In this document: piece by piece, positions 52,192 through 61,160 of the stretch
Numbering within the stretch: the stretch's first letter is position 1
Layout: each line of letters opens with the position of its first letter
Assembly (NCBI GenBank): GCA_023450615.1
Contig: JAEXGT010000073.1
Span: 10,217-74,216, forward strand
Source of the DNA: Pseudomonadota bacterium
GTDB lineage: Bacteria; Pseudomonadota; Alphaproteobacteria; Rhizobiales; Beijerinckiaceae
Direction of reading: 5' to 3'
Length of the DNA stretch: 64,000 nucleotides
The notes under the pieces: generated by a model
Seen by the model: the letters and a program-made list of their open reading frames with translations, nothing else
Databases searched by the model: none
Told to the model about the DNA's origin: nothing
Position numbers and translations under genes: made by a program

Positions 52192-54096
52192 ATGCTTCGG
52201 AATATGCGCAAGGCCGGTCAGACCGTGTTCGGCAAAGCCATTGCCTTCATTTTCTTCGGCGCCTTGATCGTCAGCTTCGCCATTTGGGGCATCGGCGACA
52301 TCTTCCGGGCCCAGCCAGCTTCGACTGTGGCGGAGGTGGGCAAGACCACAATCTCGGTCAACCAGGTGCGCAACGCCTATACCAACCAGCTCCAGCAGCT
52401 GAGCCGCCAGTTCCGCACAGTCATCACGCCCGACCAGGCCCGCATGCTCGGCCTCGACCAGCAGGTGCTCAACAGCCTCGTCACCGAAGCCGTGCTGTCC
52501 GAGGAGGCCAGGAGCCTCGGCCTTTCCGTCTCCGACGACCTCGTGGCCCGCTCCATCATCGAAAACCCGGCCTTCAAGGGCGCCGACGGTCAGTTCAATC
52601 GCGCTCTCTTCGATCAGGCGCTCCGCAATGCGGGCCTGTCCGAGGCAGGCTTCGTTCAAGAGCAGCGCGCCTCCATGGCGCGCGCCCATCTGGCGGAGTC
52701 CCTTGCCGGTGACGTAACCGTCCCGAATGCCGCCAAGGAAGCCCTTCACCGCTACACTTCAGAGCGCCGCAACGCATCCTACATCCTGCTCACCTCCGCT
52801 CTGGCAGGCGACGTTCCCGCCCCCACCAACGAACAGCTTCAGAGTTTCTATGACGAGCGCAAAGGCACGTTCCGCGCTCCGGAGTACCGGGCTGTCAACG
52901 CCATGGCGCTCGACGCCGCAGCGATCGCGAAGCCGGATACCGTCTCGGACGCGGATGCCCGCCAGCGCTACGAGCAGCAGAAGGCCAAGTACGGCCAGCC
53001 CGAGCGCCGCACGATCCAGCAGATCCCCTTCACCTCCATGGACGATGCGCAGGCCGCCTCGGCTAGGATCAAGGAAGGCGCGGCCTTCGATGCCATTGCC
53101 GCCGAGCGCGGCGTCGCCGCCTCCGGCCTCGAGCTCGGTACGTTCACGAGGGCGGAGATGCTCGATCCCGCCGTGGCCGAGGCCGCTTTCGCCCTGGAAC
53201 AGAACGGCGTGAGCGCTCCCGTTTCCGGGCGCTTCGGCCCCGTGATCCTGCGCGTCACGCAGATCCAGCCGGAAGCCGTGCGCCCCTTCGAGGAGGTTGC
53301 CGGTGAAATCCGCCAGGAAGTCGCCCGCGAGCGCGCTCAGAGCGAGATCGAGAAGATCCACGACGAGATCGAGGACCTGCGCGCAGGCGCCAAGCCGCTG
53401 GCAGACATCGCCAAGGAAAAAGGCCTGAACCTCATCCAGATTCCCGCCATCGACGCCCAAGGCCGCGACAAGGCCGGAAACCCGGTCGAGGCACCGGAGC
53501 GCGACGCCATCGCGAAAGCGGCCTTCGCCTCCGACATGGGTGCGGACAACGAGGCCCTGCGTATTCCGACCGGCTATGTCTGGTACGACGTGACGGGCGT
53601 TGAGCCCTCCCGCGAGAAGGCCCTCGACGAGGTTCGCGATCAGGTGGCGGCGCAGTGGCGCGACGACCAGATTGCCCAGCGCCTGACGGAGAAGGCCCGC
53701 GCGCTCACTGAGCGCCTTGAAAAGGGCGAGGCTATCGAAGCCGTCGCGCAGGAGGTGAACGCTCCGGTGAAGAACGCCACCGACCTCGCCCGCAACGCGA
53801 ATAAGGACGACCTTTCGGCCGAGGCCGTGAACCGAATCTTCGCCACCCCCGTGGGCAAGGCGGGCAATGCGGCGAACGCCACGGATTCTCGCGCCGTGTT
53901 CAAGGTCACGGCGGCGACCGTGCCCCCGATGGTCACGACCACGCAGGAAGCCCAGAACATCGACACCCAACTGCGCAACGGCATGAGCGACGACTTGATC
54001 AACGAGTACATCGCCCAGGTCCGTCAGAACCTCGGTGTCTCCATCAACCAGCAGGCCTTGCAGCAGGCGACAGGCAGCGGCAGCAGCGAATATTGA
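52192..54096 (+). CDS. ppiD: Peptidylprolyl isomerase D-like periplasmic folding factor
   Basis: PpiD is an inner-membrane-anchored chaperone near the Sec translocon. The single membrane segment is at residues 13-33 (FGKAIAFIFFGALIVSFAIWGIGDIF). A SurA_N-like domain follows (VNQVRNAYTNQLQQLSRQF), then a parvulin-type PPIase region around residues 255-355 (RTIQQIPFTSMDDAQAASARIKEGAAF). The 634 residues match the family. trpE starts three bases after its stop, so the trp genes are probably read from the ppiD promoter as well. Confidence 0.93.
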   Translation: MLRNMRKAGQTVFGKAIAFIFFGALIVSFAIWGIGDIFRAQPASTVAEVGKTTISVNQVRNAYTNQLQQLSRQFRTVITPDQARMLGLDQQVLNSLVTEAVLSEEARSLGLSVSDDLVARSIIENPAFKGADGQFNRALFDQALRNAGLSEAGFVQEQRASMARAHLAESLAGDVTVPNAAKEALHRYTSERRNASYILLTSALAGDVPAPTNEQLQSFYDERKGTFRAPEYRAVNAMALDAAAIAKPDTVSDADARQRYEQQKAKYGQPERRTIQQIPFTSMDDAQAASARIKEGAAFDAIAAERGVAASGLELGTFTRAEMLDPAVAEAAFALEQNGVSAPVSGRFGPVILRVTQIQPEAVRPFEEVAGEIRQEVARERAQSEIEKIHDEIEDLRAGAKPLADIAKEKGLNLIQIPAIDAQGRDKAGNPVEAPERDAIAKAAFASDMGADNEALRIPTGYVWYDVTGVEPSREKALDEVRDQVAAQWRDDQIAQRLTEKARALTERLEKGEAIEAVAQEVNAPVKNATDLARNANKDDLSAEAVNRIFATPVGKAGNAANATDSRAVFKVTAATVPPMVTTTQEAQNIDTQLRNGMSDDLINEYIAQVRQNLGVSINQQALQQATGSGSSEY

Positions 54097-54099
54097 TCC

Positions 54100-55620
54100 A
54101 TGAGCATTGCGCCCGATTTCGAGACTTTCGCGAAGGCCTATGACAAGGGGGAGGCAGGCGTCCTGCGTGCCACCCTCGTAGGTGACCTTCTCACCCCCGT
54201 CGCAGCCTTCATCAAGTTGCGGCACCACCGGAAAGGCTCGGCCTTTCTGCTGGAATCCGTCGAAGGCGGCGCCACGCGAGGCCGCTTCTCGATGATCGGT
54301 CTCGATCCGGATCTCATGTGGCGATGCCAGGACGGCGTCGCTTCCATCGATCGCAATGCGCTCACCCGCGACAAGCAGTTCGTCAGCGACGAGCGCCCCG
54401 CCCTGGACAGCCTGCGCGCTCTGATCAAGGAAAGCGCCCTGCCGCTCTCCGATGACCTGCCTCCCATGGCAGCGGGCCTGTTCGGCTATCTTGGCTACGA
54501 CATGGTGCGGCAGATGGAGCGGCTGGCCGAGCCGAACACCGACGTGCTGAAAGTGCCGGACGCCATCCTCATCCGCCCGACGGTGATGGTGGTGTTCGAT
54601 GCGGTTAAGGACGAGATTTCGCTCATCACGCCCGTGCGTCCGCAGACCGGCATGTCCGCGAAGGCGGCTTATGAGGCTGCGCTCTCACGCATCGATGCCG
54701 TGACGCAGGCGCTGGAACAGCCGCTTCCCATCGAGGATCGCAGCGATCCGACCGCCATCCATTTCGATCCGCCGGTCTCGAACACCACGCCGGACGAGTT
54801 CGAGGCCATGGTGGCGAAGGCAAAGGAATACATCCGCGCGGGCGACATCTTCCAGGTGGTGCTCTCGCAGCGGTTCGAGTCGGCCTTCCCCCTCCCCGCC
54901 TTCGCGCTCTACCGCTCGTTGCGGCGAGTCAATCCGGCTCCGTTCCTCTGCTATCTCGACTTCGAGGATTTTCAGATCGTCTGCTCCTCGCCGGAAATCC
55001 TGGTGCGTGTGCGCGACGGCAAGGTCACGATCCGGCCCATCGCCGGCACGCGTCCGCGCGGGAAGACGGCTGCGGAGGACCGCGCTCATGCGGAAAGCCT
55101 GCTTGCGGATCAGAAAGAGCGCGCGGAGCATCTCATGCTCCTCGATCTCGGCCGCAACGACGTGGGCCGCGTAGCGGAGATGGGCTCCGTACAGGTCACG
55201 GATTCGTTCTTCCTCGAATATTACAGTCAGGTGATGCACATCGTCTCGAACGTCGAAGGCCGCCTCGACCCGACCTTCGACGCGCTCGATGCGCTGGCCG
55301 CGGGCTTCCCGGCGGGCACAGTCTCAGGCGCACCGAAGGTCCGCGCCATGCAGATCATCGACGAGCTGGAGAAGGACAAGCGCGGCCCCTATGCCGGCTG
55401 CATCGGCTATTTCGGCGCCAATGGCGAAATGGACACCTGCATCGTCCTGCGCACCGCATTGGTGAAGGACGGCCGCATGGCCGTCCAGGCGGGCGCGGGC
55501 ATCGTCTATGATTCCGACCCGGCCTCCGAGCAGCAAGAATGCATCAACAAGTCCAAGGCCTTGTTCAAGGCCGCGGAAGAGGCGGTTCGCTTTGCCAGCC
55601 AGGCGAGGATCGGACAATGA
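54100..55620 (+). CDS. trpE: Anthranilate synthase component I
   Basis: TrpE makes anthranilate from chorismate. The feedback motif is LLESVEGG at about residue 50, and the catalytic domain holds VVLSQRFE, PIAGTRPRGKT, RNDVGRVAEMGSV, the VEGRL stretch, FPAGTVSGAPKVRAM and YAGCIGYFGANGEMDTCIVLRT. The 506 residues match a stand-alone TrpE, unlike the TrpE(G) fusion of Rhizobium. No leader peptide or attenuator fits in the three-base gap after ppiD. Confidence 0.97.
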   Translation: MSIAPDFETFAKAYDKGEAGVLRATLVGDLLTPVAAFIKLRHHRKGSAFLLESVEGGATRGRFSMIGLDPDLMWRCQDGVASIDRNALTRDKQFVSDERPALDSLRALIKESALPLSDDLPPMAAGLFGYLGYDMVRQMERLAEPNTDVLKVPDAILIRPTVMVVFDAVKDEISLITPVRPQTGMSAKAAYEAALSRIDAVTQALEQPLPIEDRSDPTAIHFDPPVSNTTPDEFEAMVAKAKEYIRAGDIFQVVLSQRFESAFPLPAFALYRSLRRVNPAPFLCYLDFEDFQIVCSSPEILVRVRDGKVTIRPIAGTRPRGKTAAEDRAHAESLLADQKERAEHLMLLDLGRNDVGRVAEMGSVQVTDSFFLEYYSQVMHIVSNVEGRLDPTFDALDALAAGFPAGTVSGAPKVRAMQIIDELEKDKRGPYAGCIGYFGANGEMDTCIVLRTALVKDGRMAVQAGAGIVYDSDPASEQQECINKSKALFKAAEEAVRFASQARIGQ

Positions 55621-55678
55621 ACGCGATTATTCTATCTCGCTTGACCGGCATCCCTCATTACGCGAACGTCGGTGCACC

Positions 55679-56287
55679 ATGACCCGCGTTCTCGTCATCG
55701 ACAATTACGACAGCTTCACCTGGAATCTGGTGCATCTGCTCGGCCCCCTCGCCACCTCCGTGCAGGTGGTGCGCAACGATGCCATCACCACGGACGAAGT
55801 CCTGGCCTCCCCGCCCGATGCCATCGTGCTTTCACCGGGACCCTGCACCCCCAATGAAGCGGGCATTTGCCTCGACCTCGTGAAGCGTGCCTCTCCCACG
55901 ATCCCGACCTTCGGCGTGTGCCTTGGGCTCCAGGCCATAGGCCAGGTTTTCGGCGGCACGGTTTCCCGCGCGCCGCTGCCCATGCATGGCAAGGTGTCCG
56001 AGGTAGAGCACAGCGGACAGGCGGTCTTCCGCGGCATCAACGGCCCCTTCAAGGCGACCCGTTATCACTCCCTGATCGTGGATCGCGGAACCTGCCCAGC
56101 GGATCTCGCCGTGACGGCGGAAACCGCCGACGGCCTCGTCATGGGCCTTTCCCACCGCTCGCTCCCGATCCATGGCGTGCAGTTTCACCCCGAGAGCATC
56201 CTCTCGGAGCATGGCACCACGATCATGCGCAACTTCTTCGATCTGGCGGCGGCCTGGAACGCCAAGCACCGCCCGAGCGCCGCATAA
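55679..56287 (+). CDS. trpG: Anthranilate synthase component II (glutamine amidotransferase)
   Basis: TrpG supplies ammonia to TrpE. The class I amidotransferase motifs are VIDNYDSFTWNLVHLL at residues 6-21, LSPGPCTPNEAGI, the nucleophile in GVCLGLQAIGQ, and HGVQFHPESI. Its 202 residues fit. There are 58 bases between trpE and ATG 55679, with no separate gene in them. The same protein family (PabA) could also serve folate synthesis. Confidence 0.97.
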   Translation: MTRVLVIDNYDSFTWNLVHLLGPLATSVQVVRNDAITTDEVLASPPDAIVLSPGPCTPNEAGICLDLVKRASPTIPTFGVCLGLQAIGQVFGGTVSRAPLPMHGKVSEVEHSGQAVFRGINGPFKATRYHSLIVDRGTCPADLAVTAETADGLVMGLSHRSLPIHGVQFHPESILSEHGTTIMRNFFDLAAAWNAKHRPSAA

Positions 56288-56305
56288 ACCCAAGGCATAG
56301 ACCCG

Positions 56306-57319
56306 ATGGAATCCTTCAAGTCCTATCTCGCCAAAGTCGCTACCGGCGCATCGCTGACCCGGGACGAGGCGCGATGGGCATTTGACGACCTGCTTTCCGG
56401 CGAAGTGACCCCCGCTCAGGGCGGTGCGTTCCTCATGGCCCTCCGCGTTCGCGGCGAGGCTCTCGATGAAATCGTCGGCGCGGTTTCCGCCATGCGCGGG
56501 CGGATGCTGCCGGTGAAGGCGCCCGCGAACGCCATCGACATCGTCGGCACAGGCGGCGATCATTCCGGCAGCTACAACATCTCGACTCTGGCCTCGATCA
56601 TCGTGGCCTCCTGTGGCGTGCCGGTAGCCAAGCACGGCAACCGCGCGGCCTCGTCCAAATCCGGCACGGCGGACGTGCTTTCGACGTTGGGCGTGAAACT
56701 CGGCCTCGATGCGAAAGCCCTGGAGCGCTGCGTGAAGGAAGCAGGCGTGTGCTTCATGTTCGCCCAGACCCATCACGCCGCCATGCGCCACGTCGCGCCG
56801 GTGCGCGTGGAACTCGGCACCCGCACGATCTTCAACCTGCTCGGTCCACTCTCCAATCCCGCCGGGGTTAAGAACCAGCTTCTAGGAGTATTCTCAGAAG
56901 CTTGGCTCGATCCGTTGACGCAAGTCCTGAAGGAGCTCGGCTCCCGCAAGGTGTGGACCGTTCATGGCTCCGACGGCCTCGACGAGATGACCACCACCGG
57001 CCCCACCTTCGTGGCCGCGCTAGAGAATGGCGCGATCCGCCGCTTCACGGTGACGCCGGAGGACGTCGGGTTGCCGGTCGCGAAGCTGGACGATCTGAAG
57101 GGCGGCGATCCGGAACATAATGCGAAGGCGCTTCGTGCCGTGCTCGAAGGCGAACGCAATGCCTATCGCGACGTAGCGCTTCTCAACGCGGCCGCCTCCC
57201 TCGTGATCGCGGATGCGGCGGCGAACCTGCGCGACGGCTTGGAGCGCGCCTCGCAGGCGCTCGATAGCGGCGCAGCCAAGGGCACGCTGGAGCGTCTCGT
57301 CAAAGTCTCGAATGCGTGA
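56306..57319 (+). CDS. trpD: Anthranilate phosphoribosyltransferase
   Basis: TrpD joins anthranilate to PRPP. The glycine-rich GTGGDHSGSYNISTL motif and KHGNRAASSKSGTADVL bind pyrophosphate and phosphate. MFAQTHHAAMRHVAPVR and FNLLGPLSNPA are also typical. The 337 residues match the family. It begins 18 bases after trpG. Confidence 0.97.
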   Translation: MESFKSYLAKVATGASLTRDEARWAFDDLLSGEVTPAQGGAFLMALRVRGEALDEIVGAVSAMRGRMLPVKAPANAIDIVGTGGDHSGSYNISTLASIIVASCGVPVAKHGNRAASSKSGTADVLSTLGVKLGLDAKALERCVKEAGVCFMFAQTHHAAMRHVAPVRVELGTRTIFNLLGPLSNPAGVKNQLLGVFSEAWLDPLTQVLKELGSRKVWTVHGSDGLDEMTTTGPTFVAALENGAIRRFTVTPEDVGLPVAKLDDLKGGDPEHNAKALRAVLEGERNAYRDVALLNAAASLVIADAAANLRDGLERASQALDSGAAKGTLERLVKVSNA

Positions 57320-57326
57320 GGCTGTC

Positions 57327-58123
57327 ATGAGCGATGTGCTGAGCAGGATCGAAGCCTATAAGCGCCAGGAAATCGCGGCAGCGAAGTCGGCTGTTCCTCT
57401 GGAAGAAATGAAGCGCCGGGCCCTTGCCATGCCGCCCTCGCGCGGTTTTGCGAAGGCCATTGCGCGCCATCTCTCGGAAGGCCGTCCCTCGCTGATCGCC
57501 GAGGTGAAGAAGGCAAGTCCTTCGAAGGGCCTCATCCGCGCCGATTTCGACCCGCCCAGCCTCGCCAAGGCTTATGCCGATGGCGGCGCGACATGCCTGT
57601 CCGTTCTCACCGACGAGCCGTCGTTCCAGGGTAAGCCGGAATACCTGAATCAGGCGCGAGAGGCCTCCGGTCTGCCCGCCCTGCGCAAGGATTTCATGTT
57701 CGAGCCGTATCAGGTTTTCGAGGCGCGTGCCTGGGGTGCGGATTGCATTCTCGTCATCATGGCGAGCGTCTCGGACGATGAAGCGCGAACCTTGATCGAC
57801 ACCGCGCACGAACTCGGCATGGATGTGCTCGTCGAGGTGCATGACCGCGCTGAGCTGGAGCGCGCCATTCCGCTCGGCACGAAGCTCGTCGGTATCAATA
57901 ACCGCAATCTTCGCACCTTCGAGGTCTCGCTCACCGTGAGCGAGGAGCTGGCGCCTCTCATCCCGTCCGACCGCATCATCGTCGGCGAGAGCGGCATCTT
58001 CACCCTGAGCGACATCGAGCGGCTGCAGAAAGTGAACATCAACACTTTCCTCGTCGGCGAGAGCCTGATGCGCCAAGCCGATGTAACGGCGGCCACCCGG
58101 CGCCTTCTTTTCGGCGAAGCGGC

Positions 58124-58127
<4 letters not shown>
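57327..58127 (+). CDS. trpC: Indole-3-glycerol phosphate synthase
   Basis: This TIM-barrel enzyme closes the indole ring. Characteristic segments are IAEVKKASPSKGLIR with the catalytic Lys, LSVLTDEPSFQG, LRKDFMFEPYQVFEARAWGADCILVI, LVEVHDRAELERA, GINNRNLRTFEV and VGESGIFT. I start at 57327 (MSDVLSRIEAYKRQ), eight bases after trpD, giving 266 residues. The trpF, trpB and trpA genes are not in this cluster. Confidence 0.97.
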
Positions 58128-58596
<469 letters not shown>

Positions 58597-58600
<4 letters not shown>

Positions 58601-59853
58601 GCTTGATCCCGGTCGAAGATGCGTTGTCCCGTGTGCTGGCAAGCGTCGATAAGCCGGTTTCCATCGAGCATGTGCCGCTCATTCGCTGTGCTGGACGTGC
58701 CTTGGCGGAGGATGTGAGCGCCCTTCGCGACCAGCCGCCCTTCCCGGCTTCCGCCATGGACGGCTACGCTATTCGCGGCGTCGATGCGGATCATGCGCCC
58801 ACGCCGTTTCAGGTGATCGGCACGAGCGCCGCGGGCCAGCGGTTTTCAGGCACGGTCGGGCCGCGGCAGGCCGTTCGCATCTTCACCGGCGCGCCTTTGC
58901 CGGATGGCACCGACACGATCATCATTCAGGAAGATACGGAGCGCTCAGGCGATCAGGTGATCGTCAAGGAGCGCCCACGTCATGGTCAGCATATCCGCGA
59001 AACCAGCCTCGACTTCGCGGCGGGCGACGTGCTGCTGCAAGCGGGCCTGCGTCTCGATGCGCGCCATATCGGCCTTGCCGCCGCCATGGGGCACGACACG
59101 TTGCCCGTGCGCCGCAGGCCGCGCGTCGCCATTCTCGCGACGGGCGACGAGTTGGTTCGCGCGGGCGAACCGGTCGGCCCCGATCAGATAACGGCATCGA
59201 GCCTTCCCGCCACCGCTCTGATGGTGGAAAAAGCCGGGGGCGAAGCCATCGATCTCGGGATCGCGCGCGACACGCTCGAATCCCTGGAAGAACGCATTCA
59301 GGCCGCGCGCGATGCGAAAGCCGATATTCTCGTGACGCTCGGCGGCGCATCGGTGGGCGAGCACGATCTCGTGCAGAAGGCTCTACACCGGCAGGGCATG
59401 GAACTCGGCTTCTGGCGCGTGGCGCTTCGCCCCGGCAAGCCGCTGATGCATGGAAAGCTCGGGGACATGATGTTGCTGGGCTTGCCCGGCAACCCGGTCT
59501 CCTCCCTCGTCTGCGTGGTTCTCTTCCTCATTCCCGCCATTCGCGCTCTCCTGGGCGATGCGCGACCCGATGCGGACCCAACGGAGGCGGCCATCCTCGG
59601 CGCGGACCTGCCCGCCAACGGCCCCCGGCAGGATTACATGCGCGCCTCCCTGTCCTGCGAGGAATTCGAAGTCGCCCTCACCCAACGCCCTGAACGCATT
59701 CCGCTCCCGGTCGCCACGCCTCACCTGATTCAAGATTCCTCGATGCTCAGCATCCTCGAACGTTCCGAGGCGTTGCTGGTCAGGCCGCCTCATGCGCCCG
59801 CAGCCCAGGCAGGAGAACCCTGCCGCATCATCTGGCTGAATCGGTTTTGCTGA
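58597..59853 (+). CDS. moeA: Molybdopterin molybdenumtransferase MoeA
   Basis: MoeA inserts molybdate into adenylylated molybdopterin. The N-terminal domain has PFPASAMDGYAIR and FTGAPLPDGTDTIIIQED. The MoCF domain has LATGDELVRAGEPVGPDQITAS and TLGGASVGEHDLVQ, followed by RPGKPLMHGKLGDMMLLGLPGNPVSSLV. The 418 residues match. ATG 58597 overlaps the moaC stop (ATGA). Confidence 0.97.
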
Positions 59854-59867
59854 GGTCGGCGTCCGAG

Positions 59868-60326
59868 ATGCCCCTAAGCCCTGTCGAAAACTTCACCTCC
59901 AAGCTGATCGGCATGCCTTTGAGCCATGTCTGGCGCGGTTACGGCTCGGCTCTGTTTCTGGAGTTTGGCCGATTGCAGCCGAGGGCCCGGAGAGACGGTA
60001 CTCCGGGTAATCCGCATGGGGACATGGGTCTCATGATCCAATGGAGCTGGAGAATCGAAGACGATCACTCCATCATTTGTGGAAGCTGGAGCGATGAGGA
60101 TCTTTGGGAGAAGACTTTCAGCCAGCTTCTGGGCAATACGGTCACGCAGCTTTCCTTCTTTGGCCGCTTGCCCGAGATTGACCTTAGCTTATCCAACGGA
60201 CTTCATGTCCTCTCCTTCATGACGGCGGATGGACAACCCGAGTGGACCATTTTCGACCGCTCTCAAGCTCAGGAACGCTGGCTGAGCTTTGAGGATGGCG
60301 CGTTCAAGATGACTGAAAAGCCTTAG
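59868..60326 (+). CDS. Hypothetical protein between moeA and lexA
   Basis: The 152-residue protein (MPLSPVENFTSKLIGMPLSHVWRGYGS onwards) has no signal peptide or membrane segment and a mixed alpha/beta pattern rich in Trp (WRG, WSWRIED, WSDEDLWEKTF, WTIFD, WLSFED). It begins 14 bases after moeA and its composition is slightly AT-richer than neighbours. I do not recognise the family; the pattern is reminiscent of small immunity-type or SMI1/Imm-like proteins, but no motif proves that. Confidence 0.6.
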   Translation: MPLSPVENFTSKLIGMPLSHVWRGYGSALFLEFGRLQPRARRDGTPGNPHGDMGLMIQWSWRIEDDHSIICGSWSDEDLWEKTFSQLLGNTVTQLSFFGRLPEIDLSLSNGLHVLSFMTADGQPEWTIFDRSQAQERWLSFEDGAFKMTEKP

Positions 60327-60378
60327 ATTGAGGCTTATCTTCTAAGATATTTCACTTCAGCTTGAGCATGGGCTTGCA

Positions 60379-60393
60379 GAACACAGCGGGAAC
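60379..60393. promoter_or_regulatory. SOS box (LexA operator) before lexA
   Basis: GAAC-N7-GAAC, the alphaproteobacterial LexA site, occurs at 60379-60393 with spacer ACAGCGG, 63 bases before the lexA start. A second near-match, GTTC-N7-GTTT, follows at 60403-60417. LexA should therefore repress its own gene. Confidence 0.85.
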
Positions 60394-60455
60394 AGCTACC
60401 TTGTTCTTGCTTTGTTTTCCAGAATCGCTCCATTTGGGAGCAGTAAGGGTCTGTC

Positions 60456-61160
60456 ATGCTCACGCGCAAGCAGCACGAATTGCTCCGCTTCATCCATGAG
60501 CGGCTGCGTGAAACCGGGGTTCCGCCGTCCTTCGACGAGATGAAGGACGCGCTCGACCTCAAATCGAAATCCGGCATTCACCGCCTCATCACGGCGCTCG
60601 AAGAGCGCGGCTTCATCCGCCGCCTGCCGAACCGCGCCCGTGCCCTCGAAGTGATCCGCCTGCCCGAATCCGTCGGCGCGGCCGCCGGCCAGCGCCGGTT
60701 CACGCCGAGCGTGGTCGAAGGCGGCCTCACCGAGAAGAAGCCTGCCCCGCGGCCTGTGGCGGAGGAGCGTTATCGCGACAGCGCCTCCATCCCGGTCATG
60801 GGCCGGATCGCCGCCGGTACGCCGATCTCCGCAATCCAGAATCCCAGCCACTCCATCACCCTCTCGGGCGACTTCCTGACCCAGGGCGACCACTTCGCTC
60901 TTGAGGTGCGCGGCGACTCGATGGTGGAGGCCGGCATTCTCGACGGCGACCTCGTGGTGATCCGCCGTCAGGACACGGCCAATACGGGCGACATCATCGT
61001 GGCGCTCATCGACGACGAGGAAGCGACCCTCAAGCGCTTCCGCCGTCGCGGTTCCTCGATTGCGCTTGAAGCCGCCAATCAGGCCTACGAGACTCGCGTG
61101 CTTGGTCCCGACCGGGTGAAGATCCAGGGCAAGCTCGTCAGTCTGGTTCGTCGGTACTGA
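60456..61160 (+). CDS. lexA: LexA repressor
   Basis: LexA represses SOS genes until RecA stimulates self-cleavage. The N-terminal winged helix-turn-helix is MLTRKQHELLRFIHERL..TGVPPSFDEMK. The cleavage site is A120-G121 in GRIAAGTP, and the catalytic dyad is S155 (GDSMVEAG) and K193 (ATLKRF). The 234 residues include the longer linker usual in alphaproteobacteria. It converges with comEC, with a 23-base overlap of coding ends. Confidence 0.97.
   Translation: MLTRKQHELLRFIHERLRETGVPPSFDEMKDALDLKSKSGIHRLITALEERGFIRRLPNRARALEVIRLPESVGAAAGQRRFTPSVVEGGLTEKKPAPRPVAEERYRDSASIPVMGRIAAGTPISAIQNPSHSITLSGDFLTQGDHFALEVRGDSMVEAGILDGDLVVIRRQDTANTGDIIVALIDDEEATLKRFRRRGSSIALEAANQAYETRVLGPDRVKIQGKLVSLVRRY

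Noticed and set aside
54097..54099. trp leader peptide or attenuator before trpE
   Set aside because: Only three bases separate ppiD and trpE, so there is no room for a leader.
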